Of a DNA stretch of 15,619 nt, positions 1 to 6,632 are shown piece by piece (the stretch's first letter is position 1; the number at the start of each line of letters is the position of its first letter). Source of the DNA: an uncultured Lachnospiraceae bacterium (lineage in GTDB: Bacteria; Bacillota; Clostridia; Lachnospirales; Lachnospiraceae). The notes beneath the pieces were generated by a model. That model was not told where the DNA came from and made no database searches. It was given only the letters and a program-made list of their open reading frames with translations. The DNA lies in the NCBI GenBank assembly GCA_902782965.1, contig CACZPG010000051.1:1-15619 (forward strand), in the 5' to 3' direction. Both the position numbers and the translations under genes were made by a program.

Positions 1-94
1 CTGATTATGATCCCCAGAGGGATTAGTCACCTATTACCATACCGCAATATGATACCACAGATTAGCATCTTTTAACATCTTAATTTCATCTTAT
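1..94. other. non-coding left edge, no recognised gene
   Basis: No ORF of useful length is seen on either strand. One plus frame is open from base 3 to a TAG at 24-26 (reading DYDPQRD) and another from base 1 to a TAA near 75. Either could be the tail of a gene left of the window, but both are too short to judge. No convincing promoter was found. Confidence 0.4.
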
Positions 95-120
95 AGTAAA
101 AGTAGTAAAAGTAGTAAAAG
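95..120. repeat. 9-bp tandem repeat, 2.9 copies
   Basis: The unit agtaaaagt occurs at 95-103 and 104-112, followed by eight of its nine bases at 113-120, with no mismatches. It lies just beyond the rubrerythrin terminator hairpins. Copy number could vary by slippage. No function is visible. Confidence 0.85.
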
Positions 121-133
121 AAAAAAATCTCCG

Positions 134-155
134 AAAAACCATTCCCTGGTTTTTT
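134..155. terminator. outer hairpin, probable second terminator of rubrerythrin
   Basis: A 7-bp stem (aaaaacc / ggttttt) closes the loop attccct. On the minus strand it is followed within a few bases by a run of seven T (121-127 on plus reads all A). The left arm and loop copy those of the hairpin at 178-210, exactly 50 bp away, but the outer right arm has diverged, so this stem is shorter. It probably acts as a back-up terminator for leftward transcription. Confidence 0.55.
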
Positions 156-177
156 AAAGCTCACTAAAGAAAAATAT

Positions 178-210
178 CCTCCTGAAAACCATTCCCTGGT
201 TTTCAGGAGG
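178..210. terminator. strong rho-independent terminator, probably bidirectional
   Basis: A perfect 13-bp inverted repeat (cctcctgaaaacc at 178-190, ggttttcaggagg at 198-210) closes a 7-base loop attccct. It starts 15 bases beyond the rubrerythrin stop codon. An A-rich tract lies on its left and actattttt on its right, so it has a T-rich tail in both directions. Confidence 0.85.
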
Positions 211-225
211 ACTATTTTTCAACCT

Positions 226-882
226 TTAATAGTTCTCTGCATTCACTTCAAAGAAACTCTGTGGATGATTGCAGGCCGGGCACACATCAGGAGCCTTGGT
301 TCCCACAACAATATGTCCGCAATTTCGGCATTCCCAGACCTTTACTTCACTCTTCTCGAATACCTGCTGAGCTTCTACGTTTGAGAGAAGTGCACGATAT
401 CTCTCTTCGTGATGTTTCTCAATTGCTGCTACCAGGCGGAACTTCTCAGCAAGCTCAGGGAAACCTTCCTCGTCAGCAGTTTTGGCGAATCCATCATACA
501 TATCTGTCCACTCATAGTTCTCACCATCAGCGGCAGCCTTCAGATTATCTGCTGTAGTTCCAAGCTCACCCAGCTCTTTGAACCACATCTTTGCATGTTC
601 TTTCTCATTATCTGCAGTCTTAAGGAACAGTGCAGCTATCTGCTCATATCCTTCCTTCTTAGCAACTGATGCGAAATAAGTATATTTATTTCTTGCCTGA
701 GATTCTCCTGCGAAAGCAGTCTGAAGATTCTTCTCAGTCTGAGTTCCTGCATATTTGTTAGCACCTGAAGCCGGAGCTTCTTCTATAACCTCAAAGCAGT
801 CTGTCTGTTTACACTTCGGACATACCTCAGGAGTGCTGTCAGATTCAATTATCTCTCCACATATCTTACATCTGTACTTCAT
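226..882 (-). CDS. rbr: rubrerythrin with rubredoxin-like domains at both ends
   Basis: A cytoplasmic non-haem iron protein that reduces hydrogen peroxide with electrons from NADH-linked carriers in anaerobes (family knowledge). There are 218 residues from this start. An N-terminal rubredoxin-like module has C5, C8, C21 and C24. The ferritin-like di-iron domain at about 45-170 carries the full ligand set by alignment with Desulfovibrio rubrerythrin: E60, E93, H96, E121, E124, E155 and H158. A C-terminal rubredoxin-like module has C185, C188, C201 and C204. Classical rubrerythrin (about 191 residues) has only the C-terminal module and reverse rubrerythrin only the N-terminal one, so carrying both is unusual. 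The frame stays open to 936, but the ATG at 882 is chosen because AGAGGAGG (890-897) lies 7 bases upstream and the protein then begins directly with the rubredoxin fold. It appears monocistronic, divergent from azlC, and ends in a strong hairpin. Confidence 0.96.
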   Translation of the reverse strand: MKYRCKICGEIIESDSTPEVCPKCKQTDCFEVIEEAPASGANKYAGTQTEKNLQTAFAGESQARNKYTYFASVAKKEGYEQIAALFLKTADNEKEHAKMWFKELGELGTTADNLKAAADGENYEWTDMYDGFAKTADEEGFPELAEKFRLVAAIEKHHEERYRALLSNVEAQQVFEKSEVKVWECRNCGHIVVGTKAPDVCPACNHPQSFFEVNAENY

Positions 883-889
883 TTTGTAA

Positions 890-897
890 CCTCCTCT
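890..897 (-). promoter_or_regulatory. ribosome binding site fixing the rubrerythrin start
   Basis: On the minus strand AGAGGAGG lies 7 bases before the ATG at 882. The longer frame to 936 would start inside the -10 region, so 882 is the start. Confidence 0.85.
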
Positions 898-935
898 TAT
901 TTCGTAAAGATTCAATACTTTGTACTGCATTTTCA

Positions 936-966
936 ATTATACCCCAGAATACTACAGCTTAGTCAA
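936..966 (-). promoter_or_regulatory. rubrerythrin promoter
   Basis: On the minus strand a -35 TTGACT (961-966) and a consensus -10 TATAAT (936-941) are separated by 19 bp, a long but tolerated spacer. Transcription would start near 929, giving a leader of about 47 bases. A PerR-like inverted element (core aatcatt at 971-977) lies just upstream of the -35, but it matches only part of the PerR box and is not called. Confidence 0.55.
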
Positions 967-993
967 CACTAATCATTATTCACAATTAACTGC

Positions 994-1022
994 TTGAAAA
1001 AAAAGACGAAAGCAATTACAAT
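994..1022 (+). promoter_or_regulatory. azlC promoter, abutting the start codon
   Basis: A -35 TTGAAA (994-999), an ideal 17-bp spacer and a -10 TACAAT (1017-1022) match the vegetative sigma factor consensus well. Transcription is expected near 1028-1030, immediately before the ATG at 1031. The region between the two genes thus holds two divergent promoters whose -35 elements are 27 bp apart. Confidence 0.65.
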
Positions 1023-1030
1023 CAGAGATT

Positions 1031-1729
1031 ATGATGACTAATTATAAGAGAGGACTTCTGGCAGGTATTCCCATAGCGCTTGGATATCTTTCAGTCTCCT
1101 TTACCTTTGGAATAATTGCAATTTCATATGGCCTGACCTGGTGGGAAGCCACATTGATATCCATGACCACCGTAACCTCTGCAGGGCAGTTTTCCGGAGT
1201 CCAGACCATGCGTTTTCCCGGACTCTGGCTGGATATGCTCATTTCCCAGCTGACCATTAATGTCAGATATTCCTTTATGTCCATTGCTCTTTCACAGAAG
1301 CTGGACAGGAAATTCAGAGGAATCTGGAGGTGGATTCTCGGTTTTACCATCACCGATGAAATATTTGCTGTGGCAATATCTGAGGATAGGGTTACCAGGT
1401 CTTTCTTCGCCGGACTGTCGACACTTCCTTATATTGGCTGGGCTCTTGGAACACTTCTCGGAGCACTTCTCGGAAATGTACTTCCCGCTTCAATCCTGAG
1501 TGCACTTGGACTTGCTCTATATGGCATGTTTGTTGCAATAGTGGTTCCTGTAATGAAGACCGAACGTCCTGTGATTCTGGTTGTGATCATCGCCGCCTGT
1601 CTATCCATAGCATTTACATACATACCGGTACTAAGTAAAGTATCCTCCGGAATAGCTATAAGTATATGCGCTATTCTGAGTTCTACGATTATTGCCCTTA
1701 TTAAACCGGTGGAAGGAGGCGAAGCATGA
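1031..1729 (+). CDS. azlC: AzlC-family branched-chain amino acid exporter, large subunit
   Basis: The large membrane subunit of the two-component AzlCD (YgaZH) carrier, which exports branched-chain amino acids and analogues (family knowledge; the substrate is not shown here). The protein has 232 residues, normal for the family. It opens with the AzlC pattern of a glycine/proline-rich first helix (about 8-33) and the TVTSAGQFSGV segment at 48-58, followed by several hydrophobic helices. The start is one of two tandem ATGs (1031 or 1034). No clear Shine-Dalgarno sequence is present, only a weak AGAG, and the predicted transcription start lies within a few bases. The stop overlaps the azlD start as ATGA. 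First gene of the azlC-azlD-CmpB operon. Confidence 0.93.
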   Translation: MMTNYKRGLLAGIPIALGYLSVSFTFGIIAISYGLTWWEATLISMTTVTSAGQFSGVQTMRFPGLWLDMLISQLTINVRYSFMSIALSQKLDRKFRGIWRWILGFTITDEIFAVAISEDRVTRSFFAGLSTLPYIGWALGTLLGALLGNVLPASILSALGLALYGMFVAIVVPVMKTERPVILVVIIAACLSIAFTYIPVLSKVSSGIAISICAILSSTIIALIKPVEGGEA

Positions 1730-2043
1730 CGATTCAGACCTTCTTCATATATTTATTTATTATGGCTGTATCCACATATCTGATCCGTGTTATCCCTTTC
1801 GTTCTCGTACGAAAGCAGATAGACAACAGATTCATTCGATCCTTTCTGCATTACATACCATATGCAGTTCTGACGGCCATGACAATACCCGCAATATTTA
1901 CCGCTACGTCAAGCGTAATTTCTGCATGCGTAGGATTTATAATCGCTGTAATTCTTGCTCTTCGCAACAAGAGTCTTACAGTGGTTGCCCTTGTTTCGTG
2001 TCTTTCAGTGTATCTGACCGAACTTATTATTTCATTTTTCTGA
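1726..2043 (+). CDS. azlD: AzlD-family branched-chain amino acid exporter, small subunit
   Basis: The small hydrophobic partner of AzlC, required with it for export of branched-chain amino acids (family knowledge). It has 105 residues with three to four hydrophobic segments and an early STYLIRVIPF segment typical of the family. Its ATG (1726-1728) overlaps the azlC stop codon by four bases, and a strong GGAGG lies upstream inside azlC (1715-1719). The pair is therefore translationally coupled, as expected for subunits made in fixed ratio. Confidence 0.92.
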   Translation: MTIQTFFIYLFIMAVSTYLIRVIPFVLVRKQIDNRFIRSFLHYIPYAVLTAMTIPAIFTATSSVISACVGFIIAVILALRNKSLTVVALVSCLSVYLTELIISFF

Positions 2044-2074
2044 TTATTATGGATTTCATTTTTGGAGACTATCG

Positions 2075-2854
2075 ATGAATAAACTGCTGATAATACTCTT
2101 CCTTTTCTCCTCCGGAAGCATAACCGGATGGATAATAGAGCTCTTCTTCAGAAGATATCTGGACCCTGTAGAAAGCAAAAAGAAAAAATGGGTTAATCCG
2201 GGTTTTTTTGTCGGCCCCTATCTGCCGATATATGGTTCAGGACTGATAATTCTGTATCTGCTCGGACATATCTCGATACCTTCTCTAAATGCTACACATC
2301 CTCTGCTTGAAAAGCTGGTTATATTCCTGATCATGGCTGCGAGTATGACGTTTATTGAATTCGTTACCGGCATGATCTTCATCAATCATTTTCATCTTCA
2401 GTTATGGGATTACTCCTCTTACCGGGGAAATATCAAAGGCGTAATATGCCCGCTTTTCTCCTGCTTCTGGTATGCACTTGCAGCCTTCTATTATCTGGTT
2501 CTTCATGACAAGGTTCTCGGAGCACTTGACTGGCTGTCCAGAAATCTGGCATTCTCGTTTTTCATAGGATTCTTCTATGGAATCTTTCTGCTGGATGTCA
2601 TTTATTCGCTTCAGCTTATGGTCAAAATAAAAGCCCTCGCAGATGAATACCAGATTGTCGTAAAGTTTACGGCTTACAAAAGCAAACTGATAGATATCCG
2701 CGAGGAAGCTAAGGAACGAAGCTATTTCTTCTTCTCCTCCAGACTTAGTTCCATTTCACCCAGAGAAGTGTTTGACCGTTACAGAGAGAATTTCTCTGCT
2801 AAGAATATAGTATTAAAGCCTATCAGGAAAGTCGCCCAGAAGGTCAAGAGATAA
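2075..2854 (+). CDS. CmpB-family putative ABC transporter permease (DUF1113)
   Basis: An integral membrane protein of the CmpB / 'ABC transporter type IV' family (Pfam ABC_trans_CmpB), whose biochemical role is not established. It has 259 residues, about five membrane segments in the first 185 and a charged cytoplasmic tail. Family landmarks visible are GWIIE (18-22), GPYLPIYGSG (47-56), FIEFVTG (93-99), WDYS (111-114) and ICPLFSCFW (124-132). GGAG lies 9 bases before the ATG. It starts 31 bases after azlD and is probably in the same operon. No ATPase gene is adjacent, so the 'ABC permease' label is inherited from the family name. Its 3' end overlaps the convergent glycosidase gene by 11 bp. 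Confidence 0.88.
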   Translation: MNKLLIILFLFSSGSITGWIIELFFRRYLDPVESKKKKWVNPGFFVGPYLPIYGSGLIILYLLGHISIPSLNATHPLLEKLVIFLIMAASMTFIEFVTGMIFINHFHLQLWDYSSYRGNIKGVICPLFSCFWYALAAFYYLVLHDKVLGALDWLSRNLAFSFFIGFFYGIFLLDVIYSLQLMVKIKALADEYQIVVKFTAYKSKLIDIREEAKERSYFFFSSRLSSISPREVFDRYRENFSAKNIVLKPIRKVAQKVKR

Positions 2855-5198
2855 GAGCCTTGATTTCTTCAAGGATTTTCTTTATTGATTCATTATCCAG
2901 ATCACCGAAGCTTCTGAGAGTTCTGATCGGCATATATTCCAGCATAGCTCTTGTCATCTCATCTACTTCTTCCATATCGCCACCGGCAAACTGGGTAGAA
3001 GACTTAGCGAACTGTTTCATCGTATATTCTCTTGTCTTATCATAATCCAGAAGTTCACCAAGCTGAAGGTCCATATCTATTCTTGGAACCAGCTGGAAGC
3101 TTCCTGTAAGTTCAATTTCCTCAGCGAAAACAATATCTCTCGAAGACTTTCCGATTTCAATAACATATTCTCCATTTGCTGCATACCAGTCTGATATCTC
3201 GCTGCAGTACCATGCAAAACTTCTCTTGTCGAGTCTGAAGCTTACAGTACCTGTTTCACCCGGCTGGAGTTCTATCTTATCGAAGCCTTTAAGTTCATGT
3301 ACCGGACGGTTTATTACACCTGTTCTGTCAGAAACATAAAGCTGTACTATTTCTTTTCCTTTAACCTTACCGGTATTTGTCACGTCCACATAAACCGTAG
3401 CACCTGAAGCTATATCTATTTTTACAGGAGCATTTTCATCTGAACTGTCAGCTTCTGAATCAGGAACAACTCTGAGATTACTATAACTGAATTCTGTATA
3501 AGACAGTCCATGTCCAAATGGGAAAAGAACATCCATTTTCTTTGTATCATAATATCTGTAGCCTACGAACACTCCTTCAGCATAATTAACCTTGTGCCTT
3601 GCAACAGGGAAATTAAGGAAGCTTGGGTTATCCTCTAATTTAACAGGGAAGGTTTCTGCCAGCTTTCCTGAAGGATTTACTCTGCCGTAAATCACATTCA
3701 TTACGGCTTCACCTACGCCTTCGCCACCCAGATAAGCCTCAACAATTGCAGCTGCGTAATCAGCCCATGGCATCTCAACCGGAGAACCATTATGAAGTAC
3801 AACTATTACAGGCTTTCCAAGTTCAAGAAGACGATCAATAAGTTCATTCTGACAATCCGGCAGTCTCATATGCTTTCTGTCATAACCCTCTGATTCAAAC
3901 ACATCAGGCAATCCCGCAAATACAACTATCTTATCTGCAGCCTTAGCTTTTTCCATAGCTTCTGCAAATTTATCCTCATCATAAATATCAGCATCAAAAG
4001 GAAAGCCCTCTGCATACTCAATATTATCAGAATAGTTCTTCATTACAGAAACAGCAGATACTATATTATGCGCATTGATATGACTGCTTCCTCCGCCCTG
4101 GAATCTCGGAGTTCCGGCAAATCCACCGATCAATACCACCTTCTCTTCAGAAGAAAGAGGAAGTACCGGCTTCTCAACTATATTATCACCGATTATCTCT
4201 CCATCTTCATTTACTTCTGTGGCCCCTTCCACAATTACATCATTTGCAAGCAGAACTATACATTCTTCTTCTGCACGAACAGCCTTCTCATGATCAACAT
4301 CTCTGTCGAAGACCTCTTCCTGCCTGTTCTGAGTATATTTCTCAATCCATTTAAGTATATTGGTAACCGCTTTATCCAAATCCTCCTCGGATAATTCACC
4401 ATTTCTTACTGCATTAACAATTGCTGAATCGTTTACATGTCTGCTTCCGGGCATCTCAAGATCAAGACCTGCAGCAATACCCTTCACTCTGTCGGATACT
4501 GCTCCCCAGTCTGACATAACTACTCCATCAAATCCCCATTCATCACGAAGTATATCTGTAAGGAGTCTCTTGTTCTCAGAAGCATACTCTCCGTTAATCC
4601 TGTTGTAGGAAGCCATGATAGTCCATGGACCGGATTCCTTAACCGCCTTCTCAAAAGCTGCAAGATAGATTTCTCTTAAAGTTCTCTCATCCATCTCACT
4701 GGATGCATACATTCTTTCTGTTTCCTGAGAATTAGCTGCGAAATGCTTAAGTGAGGTTCCTACATTCTGAGACTGAACACCATTAATATACGAAACAGTC
4801 AGTTCTCCCGTCAGATAAGGATCCTCAGAAACATACTCAAAATTACGACCGCAGAGCGGGGATCTCTTAATATTTATGGCCGGTCCCAGAATAGTCGAAA
4901 TATCCTCTGCCTGACATTCTTTACCAAGGGATACACCCATATCATTCATAAGCTTCCTGTCAAAGGACGCTGCTGTAGCGCAGGCTGTTGGAAAACAAAC
5001 CGCATCTATCGAATCGTAGATCTCCACATTCTCATCCGGATCAGTGCTCTGCTTTCTGAGTCCGTGAGGTCCGTCACTCATAAAAATAGAAGGAATTCCA
5101 TGTTCCTTAATCTCCTCTGTTGTCCACATATCGTGACCTGAAACAAGGAATGCCTTCTGTTCAAGAGTCATTTCCTTTAAAACTTTACCAATATCCAT
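2844..5198 (-). CDS. glycoside hydrolase family 3 beta-glycosidase (beta-glucosidase type)
   Basis: Hydrolyses beta-linked glucosides or related oligosaccharides by a retaining mechanism (family knowledge; substrate not determined). The protein has 784 residues and no signal peptide, so it is cytoplasmic. The N-terminal barrel domain contains KHFAANSQE (about 151-159) and the nucleophile Asp of MSDWGA at about residue 230. The alpha/beta sandwich domain has GGGSSH (about 367-372) and the SEGYDR segment (435-440), where the acid/base Glu is expected. PFGHGLSYTEF (about 559-569) precedes a fibronectin-III-like domain (about 600-690), then a helical tail. An acidic stretch at about 321-343 looks inserted at the domain junction. 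GGGAGG lies 6 bases before the ATG. It is the last gene of the cluster, 39 bases after the SGNH gene, and probably consumes oligosaccharides taken up by the cell. Confidence 0.95.
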   Translation of the reverse strand: MDIGKVLKEMTLEQKAFLVSGHDMWTTEEIKEHGIPSIFMSDGPHGLRKQSTDPDENVEIYDSIDAVCFPTACATAASFDRKLMNDMGVSLGKECQAEDISTILGPAINIKRSPLCGRNFEYVSEDPYLTGELTVSYINGVQSQNVGTSLKHFAANSQETERMYASSEMDERTLREIYLAAFEKAVKESGPWTIMASYNRINGEYASENKRLLTDILRDEWGFDGVVMSDWGAVSDRVKGIAAGLDLEMPGSRHVNDSAIVNAVRNGELSEEDLDKAVTNILKWIEKYTQNRQEEVFDRDVDHEKAVRAEEECIVLLANDVIVEGATEVNEDGEIIGDNIVEKPVLPLSSEEKVVLIGGFAGTPRFQGGGSSHINAHNIVSAVSVMKNYSDNIEYAEGFPFDADIYDEDKFAEAMEKAKAADKIVVFAGLPDVFESEGYDRKHMRLPDCQNELIDRLLELGKPVIVVLHNGSPVEMPWADYAAAIVEAYLGGEGVGEAVMNVIYGRVNPSGKLAETFPVKLEDNPSFLNFPVARHKVNYAEGVFVGYRYYDTKKMDVLFPFGHGLSYTEFSYSNLRVVPDSEADSSDENAPVKIDIASGATVYVDVTNTGKVKGKEIVQLYVSDRTGVINRPVHELKGFDKIELQPGETGTVSFRLDKRSFAWYCSEISDWYAANGEYVIEIGKSSRDIVFAEEIELTGSFQLVPRIDMDLQLGELLDYDKTREYTMKQFAKSSTQFAGGDMEEVDEMTRAMLEYMPIRTLRSFGDLDNESIKKILEEIKALIS

Positions 5199-5219
5199 TT
5201 GTAACCTCCCATTTCTTCT

Positions 5220-5252
5220 CCGGGCAGAATTGCATACCTAATTCTGTCCCGG
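5220..5252 (-). other. intercistronic hairpin between SGNH and glycosidase genes
   Basis: Two arms (ccgggcagaatt at 5220-5231 and aattctgtcccgg at 5240-5252) pair over 12 bp with a single bulged base around an 8-base loop. The structure contains the SGNH stop codon and ends 9 bases before the glycosidase Shine-Dalgarno. No T-run follows on the minus strand, so it is not a classical terminator. It could protect or process the message between the two cistrons. Confidence 0.6.
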
Positions 5253-6596
5253 AATAATAACACTTGTCACATTGCTTTCACCTGAATACTCATATTCATT
5301 GTTTACTTTTCTGTACGAAGTAATTCTGTACAGATATAGCCTTCCTCTTTGTTTTCTTTTATCCACATAATAATTCATTCTTCCGTGATACAGCCTTACA
5401 AAATGATTCTCATTCCCTATACTTCCATACAGGTCAAAAACTTCATTATTTCTGCTGTTCCATCCAATGATATTATTACTGAATTCTCCACCTGTCGATG
5501 CGACTGCCGTAGCATGAATGCCTACAGCTTCTTTCTTTCGCACCTTTACCGTAACCACTCTGGACAATCCGCTCATGGACTCAGCCCTTACATAGCCCGT
5601 TCCCGGATTCAGAGCCTTAATCTCACCGGTCTTGGAATTCACCGAACATATATTGCTGCTTAGTGATTTATATTTTATTATATCCTTCTTATTTCCGGTA
5701 TATTTATCAGAATATAATGTATTGTCTTCCGAAAAGCTTATTTCCGCCTTTACGGTGGTCTTGGAGCCCGGCAATAAATAAACCCTGTTCTTGTCTATAG
5801 ACATCCTGACATCCGCCAACAGCTGCAGCTTCGTCGCCTTCTTCTTTCCTATACCGACCTTCTTCTCATCTGAATTATAGTATTTAACTCCCATAACAGA
5901 CTTATCAAAGATTGTCTCATAAATAGTGCAGGCAGAAAGGTAGCTTCCGGCATATTTAGGATGTTTTCTGTCTTTTTTGAAAAGATCTATTTCAGGATAT
6001 TCATCCCTGCACCTCAGGAAATTCTGACCTACAGGAGCTACTTTAATTCCGAATTCATTTCCAAGCTTATTATAGGCATCGGAAACAGCAAGAGTCATCT
6101 CATCTCTGTCCAGAGTCAGTTTATCACCACGCCTTGTATACTCGAGTCCCGACTCTTTGGACCAGGTCATGTACAGAACCGGCTCTGCCCCGTTATCCCT
6201 TACCATTTCGATAATTGTCTTAAGCGAAGAATAGGATTCCTTATAGTATCTGGTAACGAACTCCGCCGAATGTCCCTGTATTACAACATAATCCCAATCT
6301 TTTTTGAGGAGCTTTCTGAATTCCTTTCCGGCTCTTGTATTCTTACTGGCATACTTCTTAAGACGATAACCGCCGTAGGCAAGCCTCTTAGTCTTGACCT
6401 TTTTGCCGTCAGCCTTTGCTATCCCCTTAAATATTTTATGCAGATTATTTCTTCTGGTAAAACTGTTACCTACAAAAAGAACTCTAATGGTTCCATTATC
6501 ATTCTTGTCAGCAGCATTTACGGGCATTTGATAATCTGATAACAGCGAAATCACGATTACAAATATAAGAAATACAGAAAAAAGCTTTTTCTTCAT
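5238..6596 (-). CDS. secreted SGNH-type hydrolase with bacterial Ig-like domain
   Basis: Probably an extracellular esterase or deacetylase on carbohydrate; the substrate is inferred from family and neighbours only. The protein has 452 residues. A signal peptide (positively charged start, hydrophobic core 5-20) has a likely cut after A28. The SGNH-like domain at about 35-235 has the GNS block with Ser45, glycine block YGG (74-76), and DRKH with D209 and H212 forming the Asp-His of the triad. The usual GxND block appears instead as QGHS (107-110). A Big2-like Ig domain follows at about 263-352, and a beta-rich, fibronectin-like C-terminal region at about 358-452. No LPXTG, lipobox or transmembrane anchor is seen, so it is probably released or held by the Ig domain. 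GGAG lies before the ATG. It sits 36 bases after the phosphodiesterase gene. Confidence 0.85.
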   Translation of the reverse strand: MKKKLFSVFLIFVIVISLLSDYQMPVNAADKNDNGTIRVLFVGNSFTRRNNLHKIFKGIAKADGKKVKTKRLAYGGYRLKKYASKNTRAGKEFRKLLKKDWDYVVIQGHSAEFVTRYYKESYSSLKTIIEMVRDNGAEPVLYMTWSKESGLEYTRRGDKLTLDRDEMTLAVSDAYNKLGNEFGIKVAPVGQNFLRCRDEYPEIDLFKKDRKHPKYAGSYLSACTIYETIFDKSVMGVKYYNSDEKKVGIGKKKATKLQLLADVRMSIDKNRVYLLPGSKTTVKAEISFSEDNTLYSDKYTGNKKDIIKYKSLSSNICSVNSKTGEIKALNPGTGYVRAESMSGLSRVVTVKVRKKEAVGIHATAVASTGGEFSNNIIGWNSRNNEVFDLYGSIGNENHFVRLYHGRMNYYVDKRKQRGRLYLYRITSYRKVNNEYEYSGESNVTSVIIPGQN

Positions 6597-6632
6597 TTTA
6601 TCTCCATTCGATGCCCCATTATAGTATTCTTA

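Noticed and set aside
883..936. Longer N-terminus for rubrerythrin
   Set aside because: The extra 18 codons would begin inside the -10 element, and AGAGGAGG sits within them, correctly placed for the ATG at 882.
967..985. PerR box upstream of rubrerythrin
   Set aside because: The core aatcatt fits, but the outer positions match poorly (about 9 of 14). Peroxide control is plausible biologically but is not supported by the bases seen.
937..1030. T-box or amino acid riboswitch controlling azlC
   Set aside because: The predicted promoter ends 9 bases before the ATG, leaving no room for a leader RNA on the plus strand.
5961..6539. Plus-strand ORF of 192 codons opposite the SGNH gene
   Set aside because: It lies entirely within a well-supported gene on the other strand and has no ribosome binding site or recognisable domain. 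Its composition matches an antisense shadow.
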